Source of the DNA: G958296245 sp965262055
GTDB lineage: Bacteria > Chloroflexota > Dehalococcoidia > Lucifugimonadales > G958296245
Reading direction: 5' to 3'
DNA: 64,000 bases
Assembly: GCA_965262055.1 (NCBI GenBank)
Contig: CBDHEI010000002.1
Location: 1,674,001 to 1,738,000, forward strand
Below are positions 34,291 through 42,041 of the stretch, one piece after another (within the stretch, counting starts at the first letter, position 1; each line of letters starts with the position of its first letter). The notes beneath the pieces are model-generated. The model did no database searches and had not been told where the DNA came from. It worked only from the letters and a program-made list of their open reading frames with translations. A program made the position numbers and the translations under genes.

Positions 34291-35481
34291 CTATCTCAGA
34301 GGCGCGGCGTAGATCTGCCCACCCTTTGGGCAGTCTGAGCAAGGAGCGTCGCCCCAGAGCGCGTTCCTACCACCCTCGCGGGGCAGGTCGACGCCGCCAG
34401 CTCCGAGGTTGCGCTCGTATATCTCGCCGTAGTTGCCAACGGTCTTGATGATCGTCAGGCCGACGTTCTGGTCGAGGCCAAGCTCGTCCTGGCCGAAGGA
34501 ACCCTCGGTACCGAGCAGGCGCTTTACCTTCACGTTGTCGCCGACGGCCATGGCGTCGACGTTGCCAGAGTTCACGCCGTAAGCCTCGCCGTAGATGAGG
34601 ATGCCCATCACGGCCTTTACGATGTCGAACCACTGATCGTCACCGTGTGGCACTACCGGGCCGAGCGGCTCTTCGGAAATCGTCTCCGGCAGGATGATGT
34701 GCTCCTCGGGATTGGGCAGTGCACTTCGCAGGGCGGCTAGCTGCGAGCGGTCGTTGGTGAACACGTCGCAGGAACCGCTCTTGTACGACTCGAGAACGAT
34801 GTCGGTGTCCTCGTAGACCTTGGGGTTGTAGTCCAGGCCGTTCTGCCGGAAGAAGTCGGCCATGTTCAACTCCGTGGTAGTGCCTGCGGTCACGCACACG
34901 GCCGCGCCGCCGAGCTCATAGGCGCTCGTGATGCCGAGCTTGGCCGGCACCATGAAGCCCTGGCCGTCGTAGAACATGGTCTGGGCGTAGTTGCCCCAGG
35001 AGGCGTCGCGGAAAGTGGTCCAGGTGACCGTACGCACGAGCATGTCCACCTCACCCGACTGCACGGTGGGACCGCGCTCTGCCGCCGTGATCAGCCGGAT
35101 CTCAATGGCGTCCGGGTCCCCGAGGACGGCCGCAGCCAGCGCGCGGCAGAGATCGATGTCGAACCCCACGTTGTTGCCGGCTTCGTCGAGAGAGCCGTAA
35201 CCAGGTACGTCGTTGCGGCTGGCGCAAATGACCTTGCCCCGCGCTCTCACATCTTCAAGACGGGCGCCCATCATCTTCTCGGGCTCCTCCGTCTTCTCCA
35301 TTTCCATCTTCTCCATGTCCGCCTTCATCTCATCCATCTGCGTCTGGATCCGCGAGATCTCAGCGTCCTTCTCCGCCATCATTGTATCCATGTCTGCATC
35401 GCTGCCGCTGTCGCAGGCGGACAGGAACAGCGCGATGGCTGCCAATAGACCGATCCGGACCATCCACTTGACCAAGTTCAT
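34291..35481 (-). CDS. aapJ: Amino acid ABC transporter substrate-binding lipoprotein, copy 1, with coiled-coil linker
   Basis: This is a 396-residue exported binding protein. A short signal peptide with lipobox FLSAC is followed by a Met/Glu/Lys-rich helix of about 45 residues (MAEKDAEISRIQTQMDEMKA...) that looks like a coiled coil. The solute-binding domain comes next and is strongly similar to the product of 33129-34244 along its whole length. The linker may hold the domain off the membrane or oligomerise it. ATG 35481 has GGGGAG 6 nt upstream. It is the first gene of the operon and the likely most abundant product. Confidence 0.9.
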   Translation of the reverse strand: MNLVKWMVRIGLLAAIALFLSACDSGSDADMDTMMAEKDAEISRIQTQMDEMKADMEKMEMEKTEEPEKMMGARLEDVRARGKVICASRNDVPGYGSLDEAGNNVGFDIDLCRALAAAVLGDPDAIEIRLITAAERGPTVQSGEVDMLVRTVTWTTFRDASWGNYAQTMFYDGQGFMVPAKLGITSAYELGGAAVCVTAGTTTELNMADFFRQNGLDYNPKVYEDTDIVLESYKSGSCDVFTNDRSQLAALRSALPNPEEHIILPETISEEPLGPVVPHGDDQWFDIVKAVMGILIYGEAYGVNSGNVDAMAVGDNVKVKRLLGTEGSFGQDELGLDQNVGLTIIKTVGNYGEIYERNLGAGGVDLPREGGRNALWGDAPCSDCPKGGQIYAAPLR

Positions 35482-35518
35482 TGCCAACTCCCCTTATCTG
35501 AGTCTCTTACACGACGTG

Positions 35519-35527
35519 AGTATATCA
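35519..35527 (-). promoter_or_regulatory. Extended -10 promoter of the amino acid transporter operon
   Basis: On the minus strand TGATATACT is a TGn-extended -10 element about 38 nt before the first ATG. No good -35 hexamer is seen. Confidence 0.5.
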
Positions 35528-35611
35528 CTGGAAACGGGTAGGTAGTGACACCACTTTGGCCAATTTGAACACCTGAAGTCGGTAACAGACCTTAACTCTA
35601 CTCTCGGAGCG

Positions 35612-36745
35612 TCACCAGGTAACGAACATCGGCATTACGACATGGACATAGCTGTCGTCGCCTACGGGACGGAGCACACCCGGGCTTGAAGACGTGGTCG
35701 TCTCGAGGGCGACCTCCCCCTCGCCGAGTACCGCGAGCACGTCGGCCAGGTACTTGCTGTTGAAGGCGATCTTCGACTCGGTCCCCTCGACCTTGGCGTC
35801 GATCTCGCCCATGTTCTCCCCGACCTCTTCTGCCCTGGAGACGATTGACATCTTGCCCTCGGCCCCGTTCTCGCCCTCCGAAACCATAAGGCGTACGATT
35901 CCGCTTCCGTCTCGGGCGAATATGGAGGCCGTCCGTGTGGCGCGGAGGAAGTCCTCAAGGCTGACCATCACCCTCGTTTCGTAGGACTGGGGGATGAGTT
36001 GCGAGTAGTTGGGGAAGGCGCCCTGTATGAGCTGGGTCACCATCTCCACGTTTTCCAGGCGGAACAGGGCCTGGCTCTTGGAGGGCGTCACGGTGAACTC
36101 TATCGGCTCCTGCTGGCCGCCTATTAGGCGGCTCACCTCCTGCAGGGCGCGTGCAGGGATGATGAAGCTGGCGTCTTCGGACGCCTCTTCGTCCAGCTTA
36201 CCCTTGTGCACCGCTAAGCGAAACCCGTCCGCGGCGGCGAAGGTAATGTCGTCGCCCTCGATCTCCACCTGGACGCCCGTGAGGACGGGCCTCGAGTCCT
36301 CGGTTGCGGCGGCGAACGCCACATGCTCCACAAAGTTGTGCAGCACCTGAGGCGAGATCTTCACTGCGACCCCGGACTCGACCGTGGGTATGGGCGGGAA
36401 GTCTTCGGCGGCCGTGCCGTTGATCTGCGCGTCGAATCGCGCGCACTGAGCGCCCATCCTGGGCGGCTGGTCCGTTGTGCTCAGGTCGATACGCTCCGGC
36501 GGCAGCGACATTACGAAATCGGTCAGCAGTCTCGCCGGGACGGTGATGCTGCCTTCCTCCTCGATCTGTGCGCCGATCCAGGTCGTGACAGCGATCTCCA
36601 GGTTGGTGGCGGATAGCTTCAACCGCCCCTGGTCTGTGGAGATCAGTACGTTCTGAGTAATGGGCAGAGTGGTGCGCGAAGCAACCGCTCTCCCGACCAC
36701 TGAGAGACCCTGGTTCAGGTTCTCCTGAAGGCAAGACAGACGCAT
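35612..36745 (-). CDS. dnaN: DNA polymerase III beta sliding clamp
   Basis: This 377-residue protein forms the ring that tethers DNA polymerase. Three clamp domains of about 120 residues are recognisable: MRLSCLQENLNQGLSVVGRAV, then the middle FAAATEDSRPVLTGV, and the end SYVHVVMPM, close to the usual VMPMRL. The C-terminus FVTW differs slightly from the common RL ending that binds partners. GGAGGGGTTGAGGA precedes the ATG. Neither dnaA nor recF is adjacent, so this does not mark an origin region here. Confidence 0.96.
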   Translation of the reverse strand: MRLSCLQENLNQGLSVVGRAVASRTTLPITQNVLISTDQGRLKLSATNLEIAVTTWIGAQIEEEGSITVPARLLTDFVMSLPPERIDLSTTDQPPRMGAQCARFDAQINGTAAEDFPPIPTVESGVAVKISPQVLHNFVEHVAFAAATEDSRPVLTGVQVEIEGDDITFAAADGFRLAVHKGKLDEEASEDASFIIPARALQEVSRLIGGQQEPIEFTVTPSKSQALFRLENVEMVTQLIQGAFPNYSQLIPQSYETRVMVSLEDFLRATRTASIFARDGSGIVRLMVSEGENGAEGKMSIVSRAEEVGENMGEIDAKVEGTESKIAFNSKYLADVLAVLGEGEVALETTTSSSPGVLRPVGDDSYVHVVMPMFVTW

Positions 36746-36939
36746 TCCTCAACCCCTCCAGCTTGTGTAACCGTAAGCATTAAGTATAGGGACGGCGATG
36801 TTGGCAGTCAACGCTCGCCGCGCAATATATCCCTCACCTCCGCATTCCCTCGAGCGGTAACTCGTACCTCTTCCCCGGGCCGCACAATGGGGGTCCCTCA
36901 AACTCTGAGCAGCTACTCCGCCAACGTGCCAACCGAAAC

Positions 36940-36968
36940 CATCATTTCCGCGAACGCGGGAATCCATG
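36940..36968. repeat. Short palindromic dispersed repeat
   Basis: ATTTCCGCG-AA-CGCGGGAAT is an imperfect palindrome of the widespread ATTCCCGCG type. On the minus strand it reads as the familiar false peptide MDSRVRGNDG. It lies between the SDR gene and dnaN. Confidence 0.65.
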
Positions 36969-36985
36969 CCCGGCAGCGACGGGCG

Positions 36986-37924
36986 TTAACCGCTCCGCGG
37001 GAGTTGTGGGCTGGCCGGGTTTTCGAGCCCGGCCGTCAAAGAGATGGGTATCAGCCGTTCGAGCTCCTCCAGCGTCCAGCGTCCATCCTTTTGGATACTT
37101 CGCACGACGTGGCGCGGGGAGTACAGGCCAATCGACCATCCGTTGGTCGATACTACCTGCCCCGTAACGGAGCCGGCGGCCTCCGTGCAGAGATAGACAA
37201 TTTTCGCTGCGTTGCTCCCCGGCGTCTGGGCCTCCTCTGGTTCGGGGGAGGAGAGCAGCGCGTCCGCTCCGACGGCGCCGGAGGACCCCGGGGCAGGGCG
37301 CGGCGCATTCGTGACCGTTGCCATCATCCTGGTACTCGCGCCGGGATAGACCGCGTTCACGGCTATCCCGTGAGGCCCGAGCTCCGTGGCAAGGGCGCGG
37401 GCAAACCCGACCATGCCCTCCTTGGCGGCTGCGTAGTTGGCCTGGCCCGCCGCTCCGAGCGCCGATATGGAGGAGAAGAGCACCACGCGGCCGTACCCCT
37501 GCTCCATCATGTGAGGCGCGGCGTTCCTCACCATGTTGAATGCGCCGGCGAGGTGGACCCTCAAAACGCCGTCCCACTCCTCCTCGGTCATGTTGAACAC
37601 CATCCGGTCGCGAAGTATGCCCGCGGCGTGGCACAGTATGTCGACCCTGCCGAAGCCGCCCAGCGCCGTTCCGACTATCCGCCCGGCGCCCTCGTAGTCG
37701 GCGACGGAGTCGAGGCTCGCCAGGGCTTCCCCGCCCGCTGCCCTGATCTCGTCTACGACTCCCGATGCAGGGCCGCTCGACTGTCCGGAGCCGTCCACGG
37801 TCCCGCCGAGGTCGTTGACGACTACGGCGGCGCCCTCTTGCGCCAGGAGCAGTGCCACACTTCGCCCGATGCCGCGGCCCGCTCCTGTGACGACGGCCAC
37901 TCTGCCCTCCAGCCTGCTGCCCAT
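36986..37924 (-). CDS. Short-chain dehydrogenase/reductase
   Basis: This is a 312-residue classical SDR. It has the cofactor site VTGAGRGIGRSVALLLAQEG, the VVNDLGG turn, NNAG-equivalent HAAG, catalytic Ser in LFSSISALG and YAAAK with Tyr and Lys. The VNDLGGxxxGxG pattern resembles the dehydrogenase domain of multifunctional beta-oxidation proteins. An insert of about 40 Pro/Ser-rich residues lies between the substrate loop and the last strand. It is 4 bp downstream of a second SDR. Confidence 0.87.
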   Translation of the reverse strand: MGSRLEGRVAVVTGAGRGIGRSVALLLAQEGAAVVVNDLGGTVDGSGQSSGPASGVVDEIRAAGGEALASLDSVADYEGAGRIVGTALGGFGRVDILCHAAGILRDRMVFNMTEEEWDGVLRVHLAGAFNMVRNAAPHMMEQGYGRVVLFSSISALGAAGQANYAAAKEGMVGFARALATELGPHGIAVNAVYPGASTRMMATVTNAPRPAPGSSGAVGADALLSSPEPEEAQTPGSNAAKIVYLCTEAAGSVTGQVVSTNGWSIGLYSPRHVVRSIQKDGRWTLEELERLIPISLTAGLENPASPQLPRSG

Positions 37925-37928
37925 CAGT

Positions 37929-38732
37929 CTACGGCCCGCCGCCGAACAAGCTGGGCGCGAGCGAGTCCATATCGTCCATCGTGTACTTGCCCCACTTGTG
38001 GATGCTGCGCTCGATCTCCGGGTTCGAGTAGACGTAGATTCTCCCTCCGTCCGCGCCGAAGACGTAGCCGTTCGCGTTGGGCGCCGCCTCGGTGCAGAGC
38101 ATCACAGCCAACGCCGCCGTGTTCTCGATGCCATCCCGGCTCTGCCCGGCAGCCGGAGACACCGCGTTGCAGGTCACCCCGTACTTGCCAAGATCGCGGG
38201 CCACGGTTCGCGTAAAGCCCACAACCGCCTCGGAAGCGGCGGCGTATGCGGACATGCCAGCCCAGCCCAAACCCGCGTCAGAGGTTATGTTCACTATGCG
38301 TCCGCTCCGCTGCTGCCGGAACTGGATGGCGGCGAACTTCGTGGGGACGAATGTCCCCTTGACGTTCCTCCTGACCACCTCCTGGAACTCTTCCGGCGTC
38401 GTTTCCTGGATCGGGCGCTCGAGGAGCATCCCGGCGCTGTTGACTAGGACGTCGATGCGCTCGTAGCGGTCAATGGCCGTGCGGACGGCGCGCTCGCCGC
38501 CCCCCATATCGGAAACGTCGTCGTAGCTCGCAACGGTCGCCCCGCCTTCGGCTTCGATCTCGGCTGCCACCGTGTCCGCCGGATGCCCGTAGCCCCCCAC
38601 GCCGTCGCATCCTGGGTCGTTGACCACCACCGATGCGCCCTCCGCCGCTAGCAATAGGGCAACCGCACGGCCGACGCCGCGTCCCGCGCCGGTGACCAGT
38701 GCAACCTTCCCCTCGAAACGCCTGCTTCCCAT
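37929..38732 (-). CDS. SDR-family protein lacking the catalytic lysine
   Basis: This 267-residue paralogue of the neighbouring SDR has the same cofactor site (VTGAGRGVGRAVALLL) and VVNDPG turn, NSAG at 98-101 and the catalytic Ser region ITSDAG. The YxxxK motif reads YAAAS at 163-167, so Lys is replaced by Ser (codon TCC). The shared tail SNPEIERSIHKWGKYTMDD / SPRHVVRSIQKDGRWTLEE links the two proteins. Without the Lys it may be inactive as an oxidoreductase and act as a partner subunit, or have changed chemistry. The pair is likely co-transcribed. Confidence 0.82.
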   Translation of the reverse strand: MGSRRFEGKVALVTGAGRGVGRAVALLLAAEGASVVVNDPGCDGVGGYGHPADTVAAEIEAEGGATVASYDDVSDMGGGERAVRTAIDRYERIDVLVNSAGMLLERPIQETTPEEFQEVVRRNVKGTFVPTKFAAIQFRQQRSGRIVNITSDAGLGWAGMSAYAAASEAVVGFTRTVARDLGKYGVTCNAVSPAAGQSRDGIENTAALAVMLCTEAAPNANGYVFGADGGRIYVYSNPEIERSIHKWGKYTMDDMDSLAPSLFGGGP

Positions 38733-38753
38733 ACGTCCCCCGTTGGCTGTGTC

Positions 38754-41414
38754 TCAGCCTCCGCTCAGGCGGCGGCCCTCGTAGTCGACATGGACGATGG
38801 GCAGCCCCACCTCGGCCAGCCCAGGCTCCACGGCTTCCCTGTCGCCGACTACCAGCACCGCCAGGTGCTCGTCGTCGACCCTCTCCCTGGCCACCCTGTG
38901 CGTCTCGCTCAGCGTGACGGCCTCCATGTTGGCGACGACGTGAGAGTAGTAGTCGTCCGGCAGCCCAAAGACGGCGATGTTGCTGAGTTGCTGCAGTATC
39001 TGACCGTTGGTCTCGAACAGACCCGGGAAGCCCTGGAGGATGCCGTCCTTGGCGGCCTGGAACTCCTCGGTTGAAACGGGCCGTTCCCCGCGTATGCCGG
39101 CAAACTCGCTGAGGGTCTCGATCACCGATTCCTTGGTCACCCCTGTCTCGACCGAGCCCCCCGCAAACAGCGCCGACGGCCCAGTGAGCCAATCGATCGA
39201 CGAGTAGTACCCGTAGCTGTAACCCTTGTCCTGGCGCAAGTTCATGAACAGACGCGCCGTGGGCTGCCCGCCGAACACGTAGTTCAGCATGGTCAACGCG
39301 TAATAGTCGGCGTCGCCCCTGGGAACCGTCATGTGCCCCGCCCTGATCACCGACTGCGGCGCCCCCGGCTTGTCGGCCAGGTATATGGTGGCGGGTGTCG
39401 CCTGGCTGTCCCCTGAGGCTATGGACCGGGGCTCCGCCTTGCCCGGCTGCCAGTCCCCAAGAAGCGCGCCGACCCTGGACAGCACCTCCTCTTCGGTGAC
39501 ATCCCCGACGACCAGCAGGGTGGCGTTCTGCGGCCCGTAGCGCCGCTTGAACTGGGCGACGATCTCGCCGTGAGTAATCTCGGACACGGAGGCTTCGGTC
39601 CCCGTGATCGGGCGCCCGTAAGCGCTGTCCGGCCCGTATACTAGGGCCCGCGCGGCCCGCCCGGCGATAGCCGTCGCGTAGTCCGAGATGCGGCTCAGGT
39701 CGGCCACCCGCTCCTTGCGCACGCGCTCCAACTCGTTCTCCGGGAAGGTGGCGTTCTTCACCAGATCGGACACGATCGCCATGGCAGTTTCCCAGTGCGT
39801 GGTCAGTGTCTCGGTGGAGATCACGACGTGCTCTCGGCCCGCCGTGCTTTCGATATGGGCGCCCAGGAACTCCAACTCCTCCGCGATCTGCTGGCTGGAC
39901 CGGGCTGAGGTCCCTTCCGTCAGCATGGAGGCCGTGAGATGGGCCACCCCCGGCCTTTCAGGCGCGTCCGTCACCCCGCCGGCGTCCACCACGAGGCCGA
40001 TCGCTACCAGCGGCACACCGCTCCTGCCGGCGTGCAGCACGTTCAGCCCGTTCGCCAGCCTGTGCCGCCGTGGGACGGCCGGTGAGAACGTCCCCGCCTT
40101 GGCCGCGCCGGGCATGACCGTCCGGTCCACCACGCTTGCGGAGGCGCTCACCTGCTCTTCGGGCAGCACAGACAGGTGGACACGGTTCTCGCCCAGCACA
40201 TCCCTCGCGGCGCGCAGAATATCCTCGGAGCCCACGTCCAGATACCGTCGTAGGTCGGTGTTGACGAGACCGGGATCGCCCGCCATCACATTGTAGTGGT
40301 TGAGCTGGTCGGCCCTCCCTCCGAAGCCGCCTACGCGCTCGAGTTGCCGCGTCAGCTGGCTCTCTAGGCGGTTCTTCGCTCTGGCCACCTCACGCTCGGA
40401 CGGAGGCTCCTGCCGGATACGCCGTATCTCGGTCTCCACCACGTCCTGGATCTCCTTCAGGGTGTGACCCGGGCTGGCGGTGATCTGGATGCCGAATTCG
40501 CCTGCAATCTCCTCCGAGTAGTTCGATACGCTCACGTCGCTGGCGATCTGCTTGTCGTACACCAGCGACCTGTAGAGCCTGGAGCTCTTACCGGAGCCCA
40601 GCACCGCGCCTAGAATGTCCAGCGGCGCCTCCGCCTCGTCGAGCACTGGGACGCTGGGCCATACCAGGTAGAGCCGGGGGAGCTGTACCTTGTCTCTCAG
40701 CACAATCTCCACCTCGCCGGTGAGCGACGATGCCATCCGCCCGATCCGCGTAACCGGCGGCACCGGCGGGATGTCCCCGAAGTAGTCCTCGATCCAACTC
40801 TTTGCCTGGTTCGGGTCGAAGTCCCCGGCGATCGCCAGGCTGGCGTTGGACGGCCCGTAGAACCTGCTGAAGAAGCCCTTCACGTCGTCCAGTGACGCGG
40901 CGTCCAGGTCCTCTTGCGAGCCGATGGTTGGCCAGTTATAGGGATGGGGTGGGGGGAAGAGCGCCGGTTGCAGCAGCAGGTAGCTGGAGCCGTAAGGGCG
41001 GTTCTCGTAGCTCTGCCGTCGCTCGTTCTTGACGACGTCCCGCTGGATGTCGAACCTCTTCTGGTCCAGGGCGTCGAGCAGGAAGCCCATCCGGTCCGAT
41101 TCGAGCCACAGCGCGAGCTCTAGGTAGTTGGAAGGGACGTTTTCCCAGTAGTTGGTACGGTCGAGGGCCGTTGAGCCGTTCAGCTCCCCGCCCGCCTTCT
41201 GCAGCGGCTCGAAGTAGTTGCGGTTGTGGTGCTTCGAACCCTCGAACATCACGTGCTCGAAAAGGTGGGCGAATCCCGTGCGGCCCGGCTCCTCGTCCTT
41301 CGAACCTACGTGGTACCAGACGTTGACCGCGACGGTGGGCAGGGAATGGTCCTCTTGGAGGATCACATCCAGGCCGTTCGATAGGGAATACTTCTCGAAA
41401 GGGATTGAGAACAT
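38754..41414 (-). CDS. M16-family zinc peptidase, two-domain fusion
   Basis: This is an 886-residue pitrilysin-family protein made of two M16 units. The N-terminal unit has the inverted zinc motif HLFEH at 50-54 and the third ligand Glu in VVKNERRQ. The second unit, from about residue 450 (RHRLANGLNVLHAGRSGVPLVAIGL), keeps the fold but reads HLTAS where HxxEH would be, so only the first half is catalytic. Most bacterial M16B enzymes are two separate chains of about 430 residues; here both are fused. There is no signal peptide. It is upstream of the SDR pair by 21 bp. Confidence 0.9.
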   Translation of the reverse strand: MFSIPFEKYSLSNGLDVILQEDHSLPTVAVNVWYHVGSKDEEPGRTGFAHLFEHVMFEGSKHHNRNYFEPLQKAGGELNGSTALDRTNYWENVPSNYLELALWLESDRMGFLLDALDQKRFDIQRDVVKNERRQSYENRPYGSSYLLLQPALFPPPHPYNWPTIGSQEDLDAASLDDVKGFFSRFYGPSNASLAIAGDFDPNQAKSWIEDYFGDIPPVPPVTRIGRMASSLTGEVEIVLRDKVQLPRLYLVWPSVPVLDEAEAPLDILGAVLGSGKSSRLYRSLVYDKQIASDVSVSNYSEEIAGEFGIQITASPGHTLKEIQDVVETEIRRIRQEPPSEREVARAKNRLESQLTRQLERVGGFGGRADQLNHYNVMAGDPGLVNTDLRRYLDVGSEDILRAARDVLGENRVHLSVLPEEQVSASASVVDRTVMPGAAKAGTFSPAVPRRHRLANGLNVLHAGRSGVPLVAIGLVVDAGGVTDAPERPGVAHLTASMLTEGTSARSSQQIAEELEFLGAHIESTAGREHVVISTETLTTHWETAMAIVSDLVKNATFPENELERVRKERVADLSRISDYATAIAGRAARALVYGPDSAYGRPITGTEASVSEITHGEIVAQFKRRYGPQNATLLVVGDVTEEEVLSRVGALLGDWQPGKAEPRSIASGDSQATPATIYLADKPGAPQSVIRAGHMTVPRGDADYYALTMLNYVFGGQPTARLFMNLRQDKGYSYGYYSSIDWLTGPSALFAGGSVETGVTKESVIETLSEFAGIRGERPVSTEEFQAAKDGILQGFPGLFETNGQILQQLSNIAVFGLPDDYYSHVVANMEAVTLSETHRVARERVDDEHLAVLVVGDREAVEPGLAEVGLPIVHVDYEGRRLSGG

Positions 41415-41609
41415 GGACTCCTCCAGGTGATATGAGGCGCCCGAATTATACCACCGGCCGCTCTGGGGTCGCCCTCCGCGAGCCGCGAGGCCACTCCCGC
41501 CACCACCCTGAGAGTCCGTAGTTCATCTCGGCATCGATCTCACGACTCAGCCAGGGTGGGAGGCACATTCCCTCCTTCGGTAACCGTATTTTTGAGGGCA
41601 TGCGAGTCC

Positions 41610-41638
41610 TTGACGGCCACGAACACCAGTGCTAATAT
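41610..41638 (+). promoter_or_regulatory. Promoter upstream of ftsH
   Basis: TTGACG (41610-41615) and TAATAT (41633-41638) are spaced by 17 bp. Both hexamers match the consensus at five or four positions. It could drive ftsH with a long leader or a separate small RNA. Confidence 0.6.
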
Positions 41639-41697
41639 ATCCCCATGCACAGCACACCACATACCGCAACTGCGCCGCAGCCGCAGCCCGCGGCCAT

Positions 41698-41819
41698 GTT
41701 CCACTTTCGTTCCAATAGTGCCTCATTTGCGTCCATTCGTAGCTCAAATGCGCACCAAAACCCTCCCAAAACTCCAACCCCGCACATAGGAAATGGAACA
41801 AAATGGAACGGAATGGAAC
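41698..41819. repeat. Helically phased GTTCCA / TGGAAC array
   Basis: GTTCCA starts at 41698 and 41709. Its reverse complement TGGAAC starts at 41794, 41804 and 41814 within the ten-base unit AAATGGAACA. Spacings are 10-11 bp and the two groups point towards each other across about 80 bp, an arrangement like that at 20086-20206 with a different word. Confidence 0.65.
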
Positions 41820-42041
41820 ACTTTTCGGCGCAGAGGGATACCCGGAACATCTCGCGATTCCATCCCTTGCTCGAAACCCGGCCCTTTGCCAGTCCATCGT
41901 GAGCGTCGAAGCACGAGCCCCCGCTGAAATGCAAATGTCGAAGGTGCTGTAGACACGGCGCGTTCGAGCCACGCGTGGTATCATATGAAGTGAGTAATCA
42001 CCGCTGGCGGTACCCCAACCAACGTGCCCTGGGAGGGCTGG

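Larger units (their letters stand above)
41415..42041. other. Long ftsH upstream region
   Basis: About 630 bp lie between the divergent M16 and ftsH genes. No convincing frame is present. It holds a near-consensus promoter at 41610-41638, phased GTTCCA/TGGAAC words at 41698-41819 and a second extended -10 (TGGTATCAT, 41976-41984) close to ftsH. The ftsH mRNA from the first promoter would have a leader of almost 400 nt. Confidence 0.55.

Noticed and set aside
35612..36745. dnaN as a sign of the replication origin
   Set aside because: No dnaA, recF, gyrB or DnaA-box cluster is visible nearby.
36887..38215. Long plus-strand frame of 442 codons
   Set aside because: It is the antisense shadow of the two SDR genes, which carry clear family motifs. 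High GC content leaves long open antisense frames.
41547..41984. Minus-strand frame of 145 codons upstream of ftsH
   Set aside because: Its composition is unlike the neighbours, it has no ribosome site and it crosses the phased repeat array.
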